Assembly: GCA_900016675.1 (NCBI GenBank)
Contig: LN483070.1
Coordinates: 496,001-560,000, forward strand
From: Arthrobacter saudimassiliensis
GTDB taxonomy: Bacteria > Actinomycetota > Actinomycetes > Actinomycetales > Micrococcaceae
Length of the DNA stretch: 64,000 nt
Direction: 5' to 3'
Shown here piece after piece: positions 32,082 through 42,421 of the stretch (position 1 is its first letter; every line of letters begins with the position of its first letter). A model generated the notes under the pieces. That model had not been told where the DNA came from. It worked only from the letters and a program-made list of their open reading frames with translations, and did not search any database. The position numbers were made by a program, and so were the translations under genes.

Positions 32082-33703
32082 CCATGAGCATGGTCCTCAG
32101 GTACGCCGCGCGCTCCGACGTGGGCATGGTCCGTACCAAGAACGACGATTCCGCCTACGCCGGCCGCTACCTGGCCGTCGTGGCCGACGGCATGGGCGGA
32201 CACGCCGGCGGCAACGTCGCCTCCGCCTCCACCGTCCTCGACCTCGTGCATCTGGACCGCCCGGAACAGGACGGCCAGCCCCTCACCGTCCTGGCCGACG
32301 AGATCCAGGCCGCCAACTCCCTGCTGTCCGAGCTCGTCACCACCAGCCCCCACCTCTCCGGCATGGGCACGACCGTCACCGCCCTGCTGCTTCACGGCAA
32401 CAGCTTCGCCTTCGCGCACATCGGCGATTCCCGGGCCTACCGGCTGCGCGACGGTGTCTTCGAACAGATCAGCATCGACCACACGTTCGTCCAGCGCCTC
32501 ATTGATGAAGGCCGGCTGCGCCCGGAGGAAGCGGAAATCCACCCGCACAAGAACGTCCTCATGCGGGTCCTGGGCGACGTCGACGCAAGCCCCGAACTCG
32601 ATCTGGCGACCTTCGACGTCGTCCCCGGCGAAAAATGGCTGCTCTGCTCCGACGGGCTGACCGCCGTCCTGCGCGAGGAGGAGATCGAGGCGGTGGTCCG
32701 GTCCACTCCGGACCTGCAGGAATGCTGCGACACCCTGGTTGAGCTGACCCTTGCCGGCGGCTCCCCCGACAACGTGACGGTCGCCGTCATCGAGCCGGTG
32801 CCGGAATCCGAAGCCGAAGCCGCGGCGGTCGCGGCCGCCTATCCGTCCCCTGCTGCCGACGCGTCCGCTCCGGACGGAGCACACGCCGCCGGCCCTGCTG
32901 CGGCACCTGAGGCAGCACCCGGAGACCTTGACCGGCAGCCCGCCGGCGGGGCCCGCACGGCCGCCGAGGCTGACAGCGACGAACCCCGGAGCGAAGCACC
33001 CGGCCCCGACGGCGACAGCCCCGAGGACGACGCCGCCGCCGAGGCCGCACGGGTCGCCCTGATCCGCCAGGACCTGCAGTCCCGCCCCCACGTGCTGGTG
33101 GGAGCGGCCGCCCTGGCCACCGAAACCGGACAGATTCCCATCGTCGCCCGGCAGTCCGCGGACCGCCGCGCCGCCCGCATGCTGATGCACAAGCCGGAGT
33201 CGGAAACCGAGCAGGAGCCGGAGGCACCGCGGCGCCGCCGGCCGCGCTGGCTGATCCCGGCGATCCTCACCGTGCTGGCCGTCCTGCTCGCCGGAGTGCT
33301 CTGGGTGGGATACGCCTGGACCCAGACCCGCTACTACGTGGGGTCGCAGGACAACCGGGTGGCGATCTTCAACGGCGTGTCCCAGACCATCGGGCCGATC
33401 AAGCTCAGCCACGTCTCCGAGGTCTCCGACATCACGGTGGACAGCCTGCCCGAGTACTCCCGGGACCGGGTGGAGCGGACCCTGCCGGCCAGGGACCTCG
33501 AACACGCCGAGCAGATCGTCGAAGAGCTCCGCGGCACCGCCCGGGCGGCCCTCGCCTGCCCGCCGGCCGAGGGCGGGGCGGAAGAGAACCGCGCCGAGGC
33601 CTCGGCCCCGGCGTCCGGCTCCCCCACCGAGGGATCGGAGGGCGGCGAAGCGCAGCCCTCCCCGCAAGCCGGCGCCGCCGACCAGTGTGAGGGGCAGCAG
33701 TAA
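32078..33703 (+). CDS. pstP: PstP: membrane PP2C-type Ser/Thr phosphatase
   Basis: 541 aa. Catalytic PP2C domain in residues 1-about 240 with metal-binding Asp motifs: RTKNDDSAY, VADGMGGHAGG, HIGDSRAYRL, LLCSDGLT, GSPDNVTVAVI. A long Ala/Glu-rich juxtamembrane linker leads to one membrane helix near residue 390 (WLIPAILTVLAVLLAGVLW), then an extracellular region and Glu/Ser-rich tail. It reverses phosphorylation by the PknA/PknB kinases encoded downstream. TAATG overlap with rodA. Confidence 0.95.
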   Translation: MTMSMVLRYAARSDVGMVRTKNDDSAYAGRYLAVVADGMGGHAGGNVASASTVLDLVHLDRPEQDGQPLTVLADEIQAANSLLSELVTTSPHLSGMGTTVTALLLHGNSFAFAHIGDSRAYRLRDGVFEQISIDHTFVQRLIDEGRLRPEEAEIHPHKNVLMRVLGDVDASPELDLATFDVVPGEKWLLCSDGLTAVLREEEIEAVVRSTPDLQECCDTLVELTLAGGSPDNVTVAVIEPVPESEAEAAAVAAAYPSPAADASAPDGAHAAGPAAAPEAAPGDLDRQPAGGARTAAEADSDEPRSEAPGPDGDSPEDDAAAEAARVALIRQDLQSRPHVLVGAAALATETGQIPIVARQSADRRAARMLMHKPESETEQEPEAPRRRRPRWLIPAILTVLAVLLAGVLWVGYAWTQTRYYVGSQDNRVAIFNGVSQTIGPIKLSHVSEVSDITVDSLPEYSRDRVERTLPARDLEHAEQIVEELRGTARAALACPPAEGGAEENRAEASAPASGSPTEGSEGGEAQPSPQAGAADQCEGQQ

Positions 33704-35121
33704 TGTCCGATCTCCTGACCACCCCGAAGCCCAGGCGCAACATCGAGGCCCTCCTGCTGCTCGTCGCCCTCGCCGTGGGCGTGGGCGCCAACTTCCTTGT
33801 GACGGTTGACCAGGAAGGCACCTTCAGCCGCGACTTCTGGCTCCAGGCCGGCACGCTCGGCGGGCTCGTGGTGCTGTTCCACATCGTGCTGCGCTTCCGG
33901 GCCAAATATGCCGATCCGGTAATACTTCCGCTGGTGACAGCCCTCAACGGCATCGGACTGGCCATGATCCACCGGCTGGACCTTGTCTCCGGGGACACCG
34001 CGGCGGACCGCCAGCTGCTCTGGACCACCCTGGCGGTGGCAGCGTCCATCGTGGTGCTGTTTGTCCTGCGGGACCACCGCATCCTGCGCAGGTTCACCTA
34101 CATCTCCCTGATCGTCAGCGCCGTCCTGCTGCTGCTGCCGCTGACTCCGCTCGGCGTGGAGATCAACGGCGCCCGGATCTGGATCAGCCTCGGCTTCGGC
34201 ACCTTCCAGCCCGGCGAAATCGCCAAGATCACCCTGGCCATCTTCTTCGCCGGATATCTCTCCACCAACCGGGACCTGATCCTGCTGGCCGGACGCAAGG
34301 TCGGGCCGCTGCAGCTGCCGCGGTTCAAGGACATGGGCCCCATGGTGGTGGCGTGGCTGGTCAGCATCGGCGTCCTCGTGTTCCAGCGCGACCTCGGGTC
34401 CTCCATCCTGTTCTTCGGCCTGTTCATGGCCATGATCTACGTGGCGACCAGCCGCGTCAGCTGGGTGCTCATCGGGCTCAGCCTGGTGGCGGTCGGCGGC
34501 CTGGTCGCCATGCAGCTGTTCAGCCATGTCGCGCTGCGCATTGACGGGTGGATCAATGCCTTCGACCCCGAGGTCATCGAGCGTCCGGGCGGCAGCTGGC
34601 AGGTCGTCCAGGGCCTCTTCGGCTTGGCCAGCGGCGGCCTGACCGGCACCGGCCTGGGTGAGGGCCGCCCGGACCTGGTCACCTACGCCAATTCGGACAT
34701 GATCATCGCCGCGCTGGGCGAGGAGCTTGGCATGATCGGTCTGTTCGCCATCGTGCTGATGTACGTGCTGCTGGTCTCCCGCGGCTTCCGTGCCGCCCTG
34801 GGAACCCGCGACGGATTCGGCAAGCTGCTGGCCTGCGGCCTGTCCTTCACGATCGCCCTGCAGTGCTTCGTCGTGATCGGCGGCGTGACCCGGCTGATCC
34901 CGCTGACCGGTCTCACCACGCCCTTCATGTCCGCCGGCGGATCATCCCTGCTGGCGAACTGGATCATCGTGGCCCTGCTGCTGCTGATCTCGGAGGCCTC
35001 GCGGCGGCCGGCGGTGTCCGGGCCGCTCGATTCCGAAATGGTCCCGGCGCTGCCCGGCGCCGGCACGCCGGCGCTGACACGGCCGCGCAGTCAGGAAGCA
35101 AGGGAGGCAGGCCGGGCATGA
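33703..35121 (+). CDS. rodA: RodA: SEDS-family peptidoglycan glycosyltransferase
   Basis: 472 aa with about ten to twelve membrane helices. SEDS features include [22 protein letters not shown] (seen in part), [12 protein letters not shown], the [12 protein letters not shown] loop, and the late [13 protein letters not shown]. It polymerises lipid II into glycan strands with a class B PBP partner, here the adjacent pbpA. In actinobacteria this pair acts in cell elongation or shape. ATGA overlap with pbpA. Confidence 0.94.
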   Translation: MSDLLTTPKPRRNIEALLLLVALAVGVGANFLVTVDQEGTFSRDFWLQAGTLGGLVVLFHIVLRFRAKYADPVILPLVTALNGIGLAMIHRLDLVSGDTAADRQLLWTTLAVAASIVVLFVLRDHRILRRFTYISLIVSAVLLLLPLTPLGVEINGARIWISLGFGTFQPGEIAKITLAIFFAGYLSTNRDLILLAGRKVGPLQLPRFKDMGPMVVAWLVSIGVLVFQRDLGSSILFFGLFMAMIYVATSRVSWVLIGLSLVAVGGLVAMQLFSHVALRIDGWINAFDPEVIERPGGSWQVVQGLFGLASGGLTGTGLGEGRPDLVTYANSDMIIAALGEELGMIGLFAIVLMYVLLVSRGFRAALGTRDGFGKLLACGLSFTIALQCFVVIGGVTRLIPLTGLTTPFMSAGGSSLLANWIIVALLLLISEASRRPAVSGPLDSEMVPALPGAGTPALTRPRSQEAREAGRA

Positions 35122-36563
35122 ACCAGGCAATCCGCAACAGCTGGGTCGTCGCCCTGGCGATGTTCGTCCTCGTCCTCGGGTCGCTGACCTACGTGCAGTT
35201 CTTCGCCGCCGAGGAGCTGGGGGACATGACCCCCTACAACAGCCGCGGCGTGTACCAGGACTTCGGCCGGGACCGGGGATCCATCCTCGTCGAAGGCGTT
35301 CCCGTGGCCGAGTCGGTGCCCTCCGACGACGAGTTCAAGTTTCAGCGGGTGTACAACTCCCCCGAGCTGTATTCGCACCTGACCGGCTACTTCTCCCTGG
35401 CGCACGGCAACACGCAGCTGGAGAGCGCCATGAACGACTACCTCGCCGGCACCAGCAACGAGCAGTTCTACGAGCGGCTGGTCCAGCTGTTCACCGGCGG
35501 CCAGGCGCAGGGCGCCTCCGTGGAACTGACCATCGATCCCCAGCTGCAGCAGATGGCCTACGACCTGATTCCGGACGGCCAGCGCGGATCCATCGTCATG
35601 CTCGATCCGAAGACCGGCGACATCCTGGCCATGGTCTCCAAGCCCTCCTACGACACCAACCGGCTGGCCGGACACGACACCGGCGTCGTCACGCAGAACA
35701 TGGACGAGCTGCTGGCGGTTCCGGGCCTCTCGCCCTACCTGAACCCCGCCACGCAGTCCCTGCTGGCCCCCGGGTCCGTGTTCAAGCTGGTGGTTGCGGC
35801 CGCCGGGCTGGAGTCCGGGAACTACGACGCGGATTCGGTGATTCCCAACCCGCAGGAACTTCCGCTGCCCGGCACCAACATCGCCCTGCCGAACTTCGTC
35901 AACGGGGCCTGCGCCAGCCGCACCGAGGCCGACCTGCAGTTCGCCCTGGAGCAGTCCTGCAACACGGTCTTCGCGCAGATGGCCTGGGAGCTGGGCGAGG
36001 GCACGCTCGCCGAGCAGGCCAAGCTGTTCGGCTTCGACACCTCCATCAACATTCCGACCCGCGTCGAGGCCAGCCACTTCCCCACCGAGCAGGACCAGGC
36101 GCAGCTGGCGCTGTCCTCGATCGGCCAGGGCAGCGTGACCGCCACGCCGCTGGAGGTCGCGATGATCTCCTCCGCCATCGCCAACAACGGCGTACAGATG
36201 AAGCCGAACCTCATCCGCACCGTACGGGCCTCGGACCTCTCCGTCATCGAGGAGCCGGACCCCGAGGTCCTCAACACCTCGGTCAGCCCGGAGACTGCCC
36301 GGCAGCTCACCGAGTGGATGGTCGACGTCGTCGAACGCGGCACCGCGACCTCCGCCCAGGTTCCCGGCTACACCGTCGCCGGCAAGACCGGCACCGCCGA
36401 GGTCGAAGGCCGCGGCGACAACGCCTGGTTCACCGGCTTCGCCCCGGCGGACGACCCGCAGGTGGCCATCGCCGTCGTCATGGAGGACGTCGACCTGGCC
36501 ACCGGTGCACAACTGACTACCCCAAGCGCTCAAAAACTCCTAGAGGCGGTGTTGAACAAGTGA
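35118..36563 (+). CDS. pbpA: PbpA: class B penicillin-binding protein (transpeptidase)
   Basis: 481 aa, one N-terminal membrane helix ([20 protein letters not shown]). The transpeptidase domain has SVFK (SxxK nucleophile), SCN (SxN) and KTGTAE (KTG). It catalyses DD-crosslinking with RodA. Its GTGA overlap with the next kinase gene shows translational coupling of synthesis and regulation. Confidence 0.95.
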   Translation: MNQAIRNSWVVALAMFVLVLGSLTYVQFFAAEELGDMTPYNSRGVYQDFGRDRGSILVEGVPVAESVPSDDEFKFQRVYNSPELYSHLTGYFSLAHGNTQLESAMNDYLAGTSNEQFYERLVQLFTGGQAQGASVELTIDPQLQQMAYDLIPDGQRGSIVMLDPKTGDILAMVSKPSYDTNRLAGHDTGVVTQNMDELLAVPGLSPYLNPATQSLLAPGSVFKLVVAAAGLESGNYDADSVIPNPQELPLPGTNIALPNFVNGACASRTEADLQFALEQSCNTVFAQMAWELGEGTLAEQAKLFGFDTSINIPTRVEASHFPTEQDQAQLALSSIGQGSVTATPLEVAMISSAIANNGVQMKPNLIRTVRASDLSVIEEPDPEVLNTSVSPETARQLTEWMVDVVERGTATSAQVPGYTVAGKTGTAEVEGRGDNAWFTGFAPADDPQVAIAVVMEDVDLATGAQLTTPSAQKLLEAVLNK

Positions 36564-38329
36564 GGCCTACATCGGGTATCACCTTAGGCGGCAGGTTCCA
36601 GCTGACCGAGCGGATCGCGATCGGCGGCATGGGCGAGGTCTGGAAGGCCCGTGACCAGGTCCTCGGCCGCATCGTCGCCATCAAGATCCTCAAGGAGGAG
36701 TACACGGGCGACCCCGGGTTCCTGAACCGGTTCCGGGCCGAGGCGCGGCACACCGCCCTGCTCAACCACGAAGGCATCGCCAACGTCTACGACTACGGCG
36801 AGGAGGAGGGCTCCGCCTATCTGGTGATGGAGCTCGTGCCCGGGCTTCCGCTGTCCACGATCATCGAGCGCGAGCGGGTCCTGTCGCCGGACCGCACGCT
36901 CTCCATCATCGAGCAGACGGCCGCCGCCCTGCAGACCGCCCATGAGCGCGGGCTGGTCCACCGGGACGTGAAGCCGGGCAACCTGCTGATCCTGCCCGAC
37001 GGCCGGGTGAAGATCACCGACTTCGGCATCGCCCGCCTGGCCGACCAGGTGCCGCTGACCGCCACCGGGCAGGTCATGGGCACCGCCCAGTACCTGGCCC
37101 CCGAGCAGGCCACCGGGCAGCAGGCCACCGGCTCCAGCGACATCTATGCCCTGGGCGTGATCGGCTACGAGCTGCTGGCGGGCACGCGCCCGTTCAGCGG
37201 CGAATCCCAGATCGCCATTGCCCTGGCCCAGGTCAACGACACCCCGCCGCCGCTTCCCGACAGCATCCCCGCGCCCGTGCGCGCCCTGATCATGTCGATG
37301 CTGGCCAAGGACCCGGCCGACCGCCCGGCCGACGCCGCCGCCCTCGCCAGGGCCGTCGCGGCCATCCGGCGCGGCGACATCGCCGCCGCGCAGGACGCCG
37401 TCCCCGGCATGCTCGCCTTCGGCGCCGCCGACAGCGGCGCGGTGACCGCTCCCGTGCCCACCGCCGGCACCTCGGCCACCCAGGTGGTCGGCAGCGCCGC
37501 GCCGTCGACCTCTGCCCTGCCCACCGTCGCCGGTGCCTCCGTGGCCGCCGATACGGGCAGCCTGGAAGCCTCCCGCGAGTGGTCCGACGAGGAGATCGAC
37601 GACGACGGCGCCCTGCCGCCCGAGCAGGATGACCGCCAGGACGGGCGCGGCCGGCGCTGGCTGATTCCGCTGATCGTGGTGCTCGTGCTGCTGCTCGGCG
37701 GGCTCGTCACCTGGCTCGCCCTGGCCTCGAACACCGGGGACACGGACAACGATCCCGCTCCCAGCAGCCCGGCGGCCACCAGCCCCAGCGAGGCGCCGTC
37801 GAGCCCCTCGCCCGAGGAGACCACGCCCAGCGAGGACGCCAACGAAGTGACCGTCAGCGCCGCCGGCTACACCGGCCGCAACATCAACGAGGTGGCCGCC
37901 GAGCTGACCAACCTGGGCCTGCAGGTCGATGCCCAGCGCGTACCCTCGTCCACGGTGGCTGAGGGCATCGTCATGGATGTGCGCCCCGAAGGCGTCCTGA
38001 ACCGCGGCGACGTCGTCACCGTCATCGTCTCCTCCGGCCCCGAGCTGGCCACCGTGCCCAGCGTCGTCGGGCTCAGCGAGGTCGAGGCCCAGGCCGCCAT
38101 CGGCGAGGCCGGACTGGTGCCGATCAACGGCGGCACCGAGACGTCCGACCAGCCGGCCGGCACCGTCATCCGCACCTCCCCGGCAGCGAACCAGAGCGTC
38201 GAAGCGGGCAGCAACGTGACCTACTTCGTCTCGTCCGGCCCGCGGGAAACCAGCGCGCCCCAGCCGTCGCCGACGCAGCCGACCCAGCCGACCCAGCAGT
38301 CCGAGCCAAATGACGGCAGTACGCCATGA
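36560..38329 (+). CDS. pknA: PknA-position Ser/Thr protein kinase with two PASTA domains
   Basis: 589 aa from GTG 36560. Kinase domain in residues 1-about 270: GGMGEVW glycine loop, AIKIL Lys, HRDVKPGN catalytic loop, DFGIA, activation segment [19 protein letters not shown] with likely phospho-Thr residues. Ala/Pro-rich juxtamembrane region, membrane helix near residue 370, then two extracellular PASTA domains and a Thr/Gln/Pro tail. Mycobacterial PknA lacks PASTA domains, so this version may sense wall fragments itself. ATGA overlap with pknB. Confidence 0.93.
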   Translation: MRPTSGITLGGRFQLTERIAIGGMGEVWKARDQVLGRIVAIKILKEEYTGDPGFLNRFRAEARHTALLNHEGIANVYDYGEEEGSAYLVMELVPGLPLSTIIERERVLSPDRTLSIIEQTAAALQTAHERGLVHRDVKPGNLLILPDGRVKITDFGIARLADQVPLTATGQVMGTAQYLAPEQATGQQATGSSDIYALGVIGYELLAGTRPFSGESQIAIALAQVNDTPPPLPDSIPAPVRALIMSMLAKDPADRPADAAALARAVAAIRRGDIAAAQDAVPGMLAFGAADSGAVTAPVPTAGTSATQVVGSAAPSTSALPTVAGASVAADTGSLEASREWSDEEIDDDGALPPEQDDRQDGRGRRWLIPLIVVLVLLLGGLVTWLALASNTGDTDNDPAPSSPAATSPSEAPSSPSPEETTPSEDANEVTVSAAGYTGRNINEVAAELTNLGLQVDAQRVPSSTVAEGIVMDVRPEGVLNRGDVVTVIVSSGPELATVPSVVGLSEVEAQAAIGEAGLVPINGGTETSDQPAGTVIRTSPAANQSVEAGSNVTYFVSSGPRETSAPQPSPTQPTQPTQQSEPNDGSTP

Positions 38330-40203
38330 CCGAAGACTACGGATACCGTCAGCCCACCATGAAGGCCGACCGGGTGCTGAACGGGCGCTACGAGGTCAGT
38401 GAGCTGATCGGGCGCGGCGGCATGGCCGATGTCTACCTGGGCCGGGACGTCCGGCTCGGCCGGACGGTGGCCATTAAGGTGCTGCGCCCGGACCTGGCGC
38501 GGGACCCGCTGTTCCAGTCCCGGTTCCGCCGCGAGGCGCAGGCGGTGGCCGGCCTGAACCACCAGGCCATCGTCTCCGTGTACGACACGGGTGACGAGGT
38601 GGCCGACAACGCCGGTCCGGACGACATCCGGCTGCCGTTCATCGTCATGGAGTACGTGGCCGGCCAGACCCTGCGCGACCTGATCAAGGCCGGGGACATC
38701 ACCCCCCGGGACGCGGTCGGCTACATGCTCGGCGTGCTGTCCGCGCTGGAGTACAGCCACCGGGCGGGGATCGTCCACCGCGACATCAAGCCCGCGAACG
38801 TCATGGTCAGCCCGCACGGCCAGGTCAAGGTCATGGACTTCGGCATCGCCCGTGCCATCGCGGACTCCGCCGCCACCATGACGCAGACCCAGGCCGTCAT
38901 CGGCACCGCCCAGTACCTCTCCCCCGAGCAGGCCCGCGGCGAGACCGTGGACGCGCGCAGCGACCTCTACTCGGCGGGCTGCCTGCTGTACGAGATGCTC
39001 ACCGGGCGTCCGCCGTTCATCGGTGACAGCCCGGTCTCGGTGGCCTACCAGCACGTCCGCGAACAGCCTCCGGTGCCCAGCTCGCTGAAGCCGGGCATCC
39101 CCGCCCAGCTGGACCGGATCCTGCTCCGTGCCCTGGCCAAGGACCGCAATGACCGGTTCCAGGACGCCCGCGAATTCAGCCTGGCCCTCGAGGCCGCGGC
39201 CCGCGGCGAGGAGCCGCTGACCGCAGCCACCGAGGCGATCGCCGTCGCCCCGGCCCAGCCCGTCCCGGAGGCTGCGGAGGAACCGCAGACCCGGGCGATG
39301 GCCAGGGTCATGGCCGGCGGACCGCTGACCAGCCAGTCCCCTGTCTCCGAGGTCGACGACGACGGCTCCCGGGAAACCGGGGCGCAGGCCGCACCGGCCA
39401 CCCGGGACCGTGATCCGCAGCGCCGCGACCGGCGGCGTGCCTGGGTCACCACCCTGTTGGTGCTGCTGGCCCTGCTGCTGACCGCGGCGGGCGTCCTGAT
39501 CTACAGCCTGCTGACCTCCGCCGAGCCGGAGCCTACGACCGCCCCTGTGCCCGACGTCGCCGGCATGACCCAGACGGATGCACAGAACGCCATTACCGGC
39601 GCCGGCTTCAACGCGCCCATGATCGAGCAGGACTACCACGACACGGTGGAAAGCGGCTACGCGATCGGCACCAAGCCCGGCGGCGGCACGGACGCGCCCC
39701 TGGACGGGAGGATCACGCTGCTGATTTCCCAGGGCCCCGCTGAGGTCACCATTCCGGAGGACCTGATCGGGATGACCGAGCCCCAGGCGCGGGATGTCCT
39801 GCGCAGCCTGGGCCTGCAGGGCGGAACGACCACCACGGCCAACAGCGCCTCGGTTCCCGAGGGCCGGGTCCTTTCCAGCGGCCCGGAGCCCGGCACCTCC
39901 GTCGCGACCGGCTCCACCGTCGACCTGGTGCTCTCCACGGGCCAGGTCACCCTTCCGGACCTGGTCGGCATGAGCCGCGCGCAGGCCGAGGAGGTGCTGG
40001 CGAACACCGCATACCAGCTCACCGTCACCATCAGCGAGGTGGAGAACGCCGAGGTGCCGGCCGGCACGGTCGTCGACCAGTCCGTGGCGGCGGGAACCGA
40101 CGTGCCGCAGGGCAGCAGCATCTCGCTGACGGTTGCCAAGGCCCCGGTGGCTCCGTCCCCCAGCCCCAGCGCCAGCCCGACGCCGCGCGGCGACGACGAC
40201 TGA
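38326..40203 (+). CDS. pknB: PknB: Ser/Thr protein kinase with three PASTA domains
   Basis: 625 aa. Kinase domain 20-290 ([30 protein letters not shown], activation segment [18 protein letters not shown]), basic juxtamembrane segment [10 protein letters not shown], one membrane helix, then three PASTA repeats (each with a VPDVAGM / IPEDLIGM / LPDLVGM start) and an Ser/Pro-rich C terminus. PASTA domains bind muropeptides and lipid II, coupling wall state to phosphorylation of division and wall-synthesis proteins. Last gene of the operon, followed by a hairpin. Confidence 0.96.
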   Translation: MTEDYGYRQPTMKADRVLNGRYEVSELIGRGGMADVYLGRDVRLGRTVAIKVLRPDLARDPLFQSRFRREAQAVAGLNHQAIVSVYDTGDEVADNAGPDDIRLPFIVMEYVAGQTLRDLIKAGDITPRDAVGYMLGVLSALEYSHRAGIVHRDIKPANVMVSPHGQVKVMDFGIARAIADSAATMTQTQAVIGTAQYLSPEQARGETVDARSDLYSAGCLLYEMLTGRPPFIGDSPVSVAYQHVREQPPVPSSLKPGIPAQLDRILLRALAKDRNDRFQDAREFSLALEAAARGEEPLTAATEAIAVAPAQPVPEAAEEPQTRAMARVMAGGPLTSQSPVSEVDDDGSRETGAQAAPATRDRDPQRRDRRRAWVTTLLVLLALLLTAAGVLIYSLLTSAEPEPTTAPVPDVAGMTQTDAQNAITGAGFNAPMIEQDYHDTVESGYAIGTKPGGGTDAPLDGRITLLISQGPAEVTIPEDLIGMTEPQARDVLRSLGLQGGTTTTANSASVPEGRVLSSGPEPGTSVATGSTVDLVLSTGQVTLPDLVGMSRAQAEEVLANTAYQLTVTISEVENAEVPAGTVVDQSVAAGTDVPQGSSISLTVAKAPVAPSPSPSASPTPRGDDD

Positions 40204-40216
40204 CCCGCCCCGCCGC

Positions 40217-40254
40217 GCTGAGCGCCTCTCCGGTCACCCGGCGGGGCGCTCAGC
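40217..40254. terminator. Hairpin between pknB and the convergent amidotransferase gene
   Basis: 10-bp perfect stem GCTGAGCGCC / GGCGCTCAGC with an 18-nt loop, 13 nt after the pknB stop. It overlaps the last codons of the minus-strand amidotransferase gene and can stop both transcripts. Confidence 0.65.
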
Positions 40255-40915
40255 CGTTTCGGAGGCCGGCCCGCTCCGCCTCGGTGGACATCAGGGGGCT
40301 CAGGCCTGCAGCCCGCTCCGCCGCTCCGGCCAGCCCCAGGGACTGCAGCCAGTTGCCCAGCATCTGGTAGCCGCCCTCCGTCAGCACCGACTCCGGATGG
40401 AACTGGACGCCCGACAGGGGCGCGCTGCGGTGCCGCAGGCCCATGATGATCCCGCTGGGGGTCCGGGCGGTCACTTCAAGGTCCGCCGGCACGCTGTCGG
40501 CCACAGCGGCCAGCGAGTGGTAGCGGGTGGCGGTCAGCGGCGAGGGCAGGCCCTGGAAGACGTCGGCGCCGGCGTGCTCGACCTGCGAGGTCTTGCCGTG
40601 CATCAGTTCCTCGGCGTGGGTCACCGTGCCGCCGTAGGCCTCGGCCAGCGCCTGGTGGCCCAGGCAGATTCCCAGCATCGGCTTGCCTTCCTGACCGCAC
40701 CAGCGGATCAGCTCAATGCAGACCCCTGCCTCGCCGGGAGCGCCGGGGCCGGGAGACACCAGGACGCCGTCGTGCCGGCCGGCCAGCTCCAGGACGTCGG
40801 CTGCTCCCAGCTCGTCGTTGCGGATAACGGTGGTTTCGGCGCCCAGCTCCTGCAGGTACCCCACGAGGGTGTAGACGAAGCTGTCATAGTTGTCGACGAC
40901 GAGGATGCGGGTCAT
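40250..40915 (-). CDS. pabA: Aminodeoxychorismate/anthranilate synthase glutamine amidotransferase subunit
   Basis: 221 aa class I glutamine amidotransferase: ILVVDNYDSFVYTL start, SPGPGAPGEAG, nucleophile Cys in GICLGHQALAE, and His-Glu in GVQFHPES. It releases ammonia for a chorismate-binding partner in folate (PabB) or tryptophan (TrpE) synthesis. No partner subunit is in the window. Location next to pknB is typical of actinobacteria, where the gene is annotated either pabA or trpG; I favour pabA weakly. The last about 25 residues are a non-conserved Ala-rich extension. Confidence 0.9.
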   Translation of the reverse strand: MTRILVVDNYDSFVYTLVGYLQELGAETTVIRNDELGAADVLELAGRHDGVLVSPGPGAPGEAGVCIELIRWCGQEGKPMLGICLGHQALAEAYGGTVTHAEELMHGKTSQVEHAGADVFQGLPSPLTATRYHSLAAVADSVPADLEVTARTPSGIIMGLRHRSAPLSGVQFHPESVLTEGGYQMLGNWLQSLGLAGAAERAAGLSPLMSTEAERAGLRNG

Positions 40916-40917
40916 GG

Positions 40918-41088
40918 TCAGGAACCTTCAATGGTGGAATCGGTAAAGGGACTGAGGAAGCTGAACTCGGCCAGCCAGGGAAAGACATAGGTCATCAGGG
41001 CCAGCACGGCCGCTGCCGCCAGCAGGACGGCCGTCAGGATCCGTACCCACAGCGGACCCGGCAGGCGCCGGAAAATCCATCCGTACAT
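40918..41088 (-). CDS. 56-residue single-pass membrane protein beside sortase
   Basis: ATG 41088 preceded by GGAGAG; 56 aa: a basic start (MYGWIFRRLPGPLW), one helix (ILTAVLLAAAAVLALMTYVF) and a short acidic/Ser tail. It sits between the sortase gene (16 bp) and the amidotransferase gene (2 bp), so it is part of that minus-strand operon. Similar tiny proteins occupy this position in other actinobacteria. Function unknown. Confidence 0.75.
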   Translation of the reverse strand: MYGWIFRRLPGPLWVRILTAVLLAAAAVLALMTYVFPWLAEFSFLSPFTDSTIEGS

Positions 41089-41104
41089 TTTAGCTCTCCG
41101 TTCC

Positions 41105-41878
41105 TCAGCCGGCCCGGCCGGCGACCCGCGCCACCTGGTCGGCGATTTCCTCCGGCGGACCGTCCTGCAGCGGCTGCCAGGAGTCGAGTGCGGCATAGGC
41201 AATGATGCGTTCCTGGGAGCCGAACCTGGGGTTGCAGGAGGTAAGGGTCAGGAGCCGTTCCACCGGCTCGGCCTGCGGGCGGGTGGGGACGGGAGCGATC
41301 ACGTCCACCCGGTCCGGCATCACGATCTCGCTGTTGCGGTAAACATAGCGGTAATAGCCCTCGGCGGTCTGGATGTAGATGCTGTCCCCGGGCACCAGGG
41401 TGTGGATGGCGTCCAGTACCTGGCCGTGGGTCTGCCGGTGGCCGGCGAGGGCGACGTTGCCCACCGCTCCGGGCATGGCGGTGTCCGGATAGTGGCCCAG
41501 GCCCAGGTTGTCGAGCACGTCGCCGCCCACGCCGGAGGTCAACGGCCGTGCATAGTCCTCGCCGAACCGCGGAATGTAGACAATGCCGAAGGTCGTGCCC
41601 GCTGCGACGGGACCGGTGACCTGCGGCTCCCGGTCCCCGGCAGGCACCGGGGCCGTTTCGAGCGGTACCTCGAACTGCTCGACAAGCCCGTTCACGGCGT
41701 CGGCCTGCTGGCGGTTGGAGTCGATGTTGGTCCACCACAGCTGCCAGACGACGAACAGCACCAGGAGGATTCCAGCGGTGATCAGCAGCTCCCCCACGAC
41801 CTGGACGGCCATTCCGGCAGGGCTGCGCCTGGGCTGCGGCCGGGCGCCCCTGCGGCGGTCCGTGCTGGTGGCGCTCAC
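41105..41878 (-). CDS. srtE: Class E sortase
   Basis: 257 aa from GTG 41878 (8 nt after AGGAGG; a GTG at 41884 is too close). N-terminal basic region and one membrane helix, then the sortase beta-barrel: IPRFGEDYARPL, ALAGHRQTHG with the catalytic His, LLTLTSCNPRFG with the catalytic Cys and downstream Arg. Class E enzymes act as housekeeping sortases in high-GC Gram-positives and prefer LAxTG-like signals. No clear substrate with such a signal is encoded in this window. Confidence 0.92.
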   Translation of the reverse strand: MSATSTDRRRGARPQPRRSPAGMAVQVVGELLITAGILLVLFVVWQLWWTNIDSNRQQADAVNGLVEQFEVPLETAPVPAGDREPQVTGPVAAGTTFGIVYIPRFGEDYARPLTSGVGGDVLDNLGLGHYPDTAMPGAVGNVALAGHRQTHGQVLDAIHTLVPGDSIYIQTAEGYYRYVYRNSEIVMPDRVDVIAPVPTRPQAEPVERLLTLTSCNPRFGSQERIIAYAALDSWQPLQDGPPEEIADQVARVAGRAG

Positions 41879-42077
41879 GCGCACCCCCTCCTCCCCGGCG
41901 CACCGGGCTGCTCTCGGGATGGTGACCCTGGGCGGGCTCGGATTCGCTAGGATAAACGAAGCGTTACGGCTTCAGCGTCGCCCCCCTGCAAGGATAGCTT
42001 CCGGCGCGGCACTTCCGGCAAAGCCGTTTCGCCCGCAACGAGAAGCCGGCACGGTGCCGGTTCCGCTAGGAGGATGC

Positions 42078-42329
42078 GTGCCCGAGTCGAAGCCCCGCAA
42101 GAAGCCGGTCCCGGCGAAGGCAGACCGCAAGCCGGCTGCCGAGCCCGGGCCCAACCCCGTCTGGTTCAAGCCGGTCATGTTCGGGCTCATGCTGATCGGG
42201 CTGGTGTGGATTTTGGTGTTCTACATTTCCGAGGGCCGCTACCCGGTGCCGGCCTTGGGATCCGGCAACATCCTGGCCGGATTCGGCATTGCGATCGCCG
42301 GCTTCCTCATGACCACGCGCTGGCGCTGA
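42078..42329 (+). CDS. crgA: CrgA: cell-division membrane protein
   Basis: 83 aa from GTG 42078, with AGGAGGA upstream. A basic N terminus (PESKPRKKPVPAKADRK) precedes two membrane helices (PVMFGLMLIGLVWILVFYI and NILAGFGIAIAGFLMTTRW) separated by a short loop, exactly the CrgA pattern. CrgA recruits wall-synthesis and division proteins (FtsZ, FtsQ, PBPs) at the septum in actinobacteria. Divergent from the sortase gene, ended by a hairpin. Confidence 0.93.
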   Translation: MPESKPRKKPVPAKADRKPAAEPGPNPVWFKPVMFGLMLIGLVWILVFYISEGRYPVPALGSGNILAGFGIAIAGFLMTTRWR

Positions 42330-42343
42330 TCCGCCCGCCCGCC

Positions 42344-42373
42344 GATGCCCGTCTCCCTGCGGAGACGGGCATC
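42344..42373 (+). terminator. Rho-independent terminator of crgA
   Basis: 13-bp perfect stem GATGCCCGTCTCC / GGAGACGGGCATC, loop CTGC, followed by GCCGTTT; 14 nt after the crgA stop. Confidence 0.85.
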
Positions 42374-42421
42374 GCCGTTTAACCGTGGGCCCGGACTTCT
42401 GTGCACACCATGTGCACGGAG

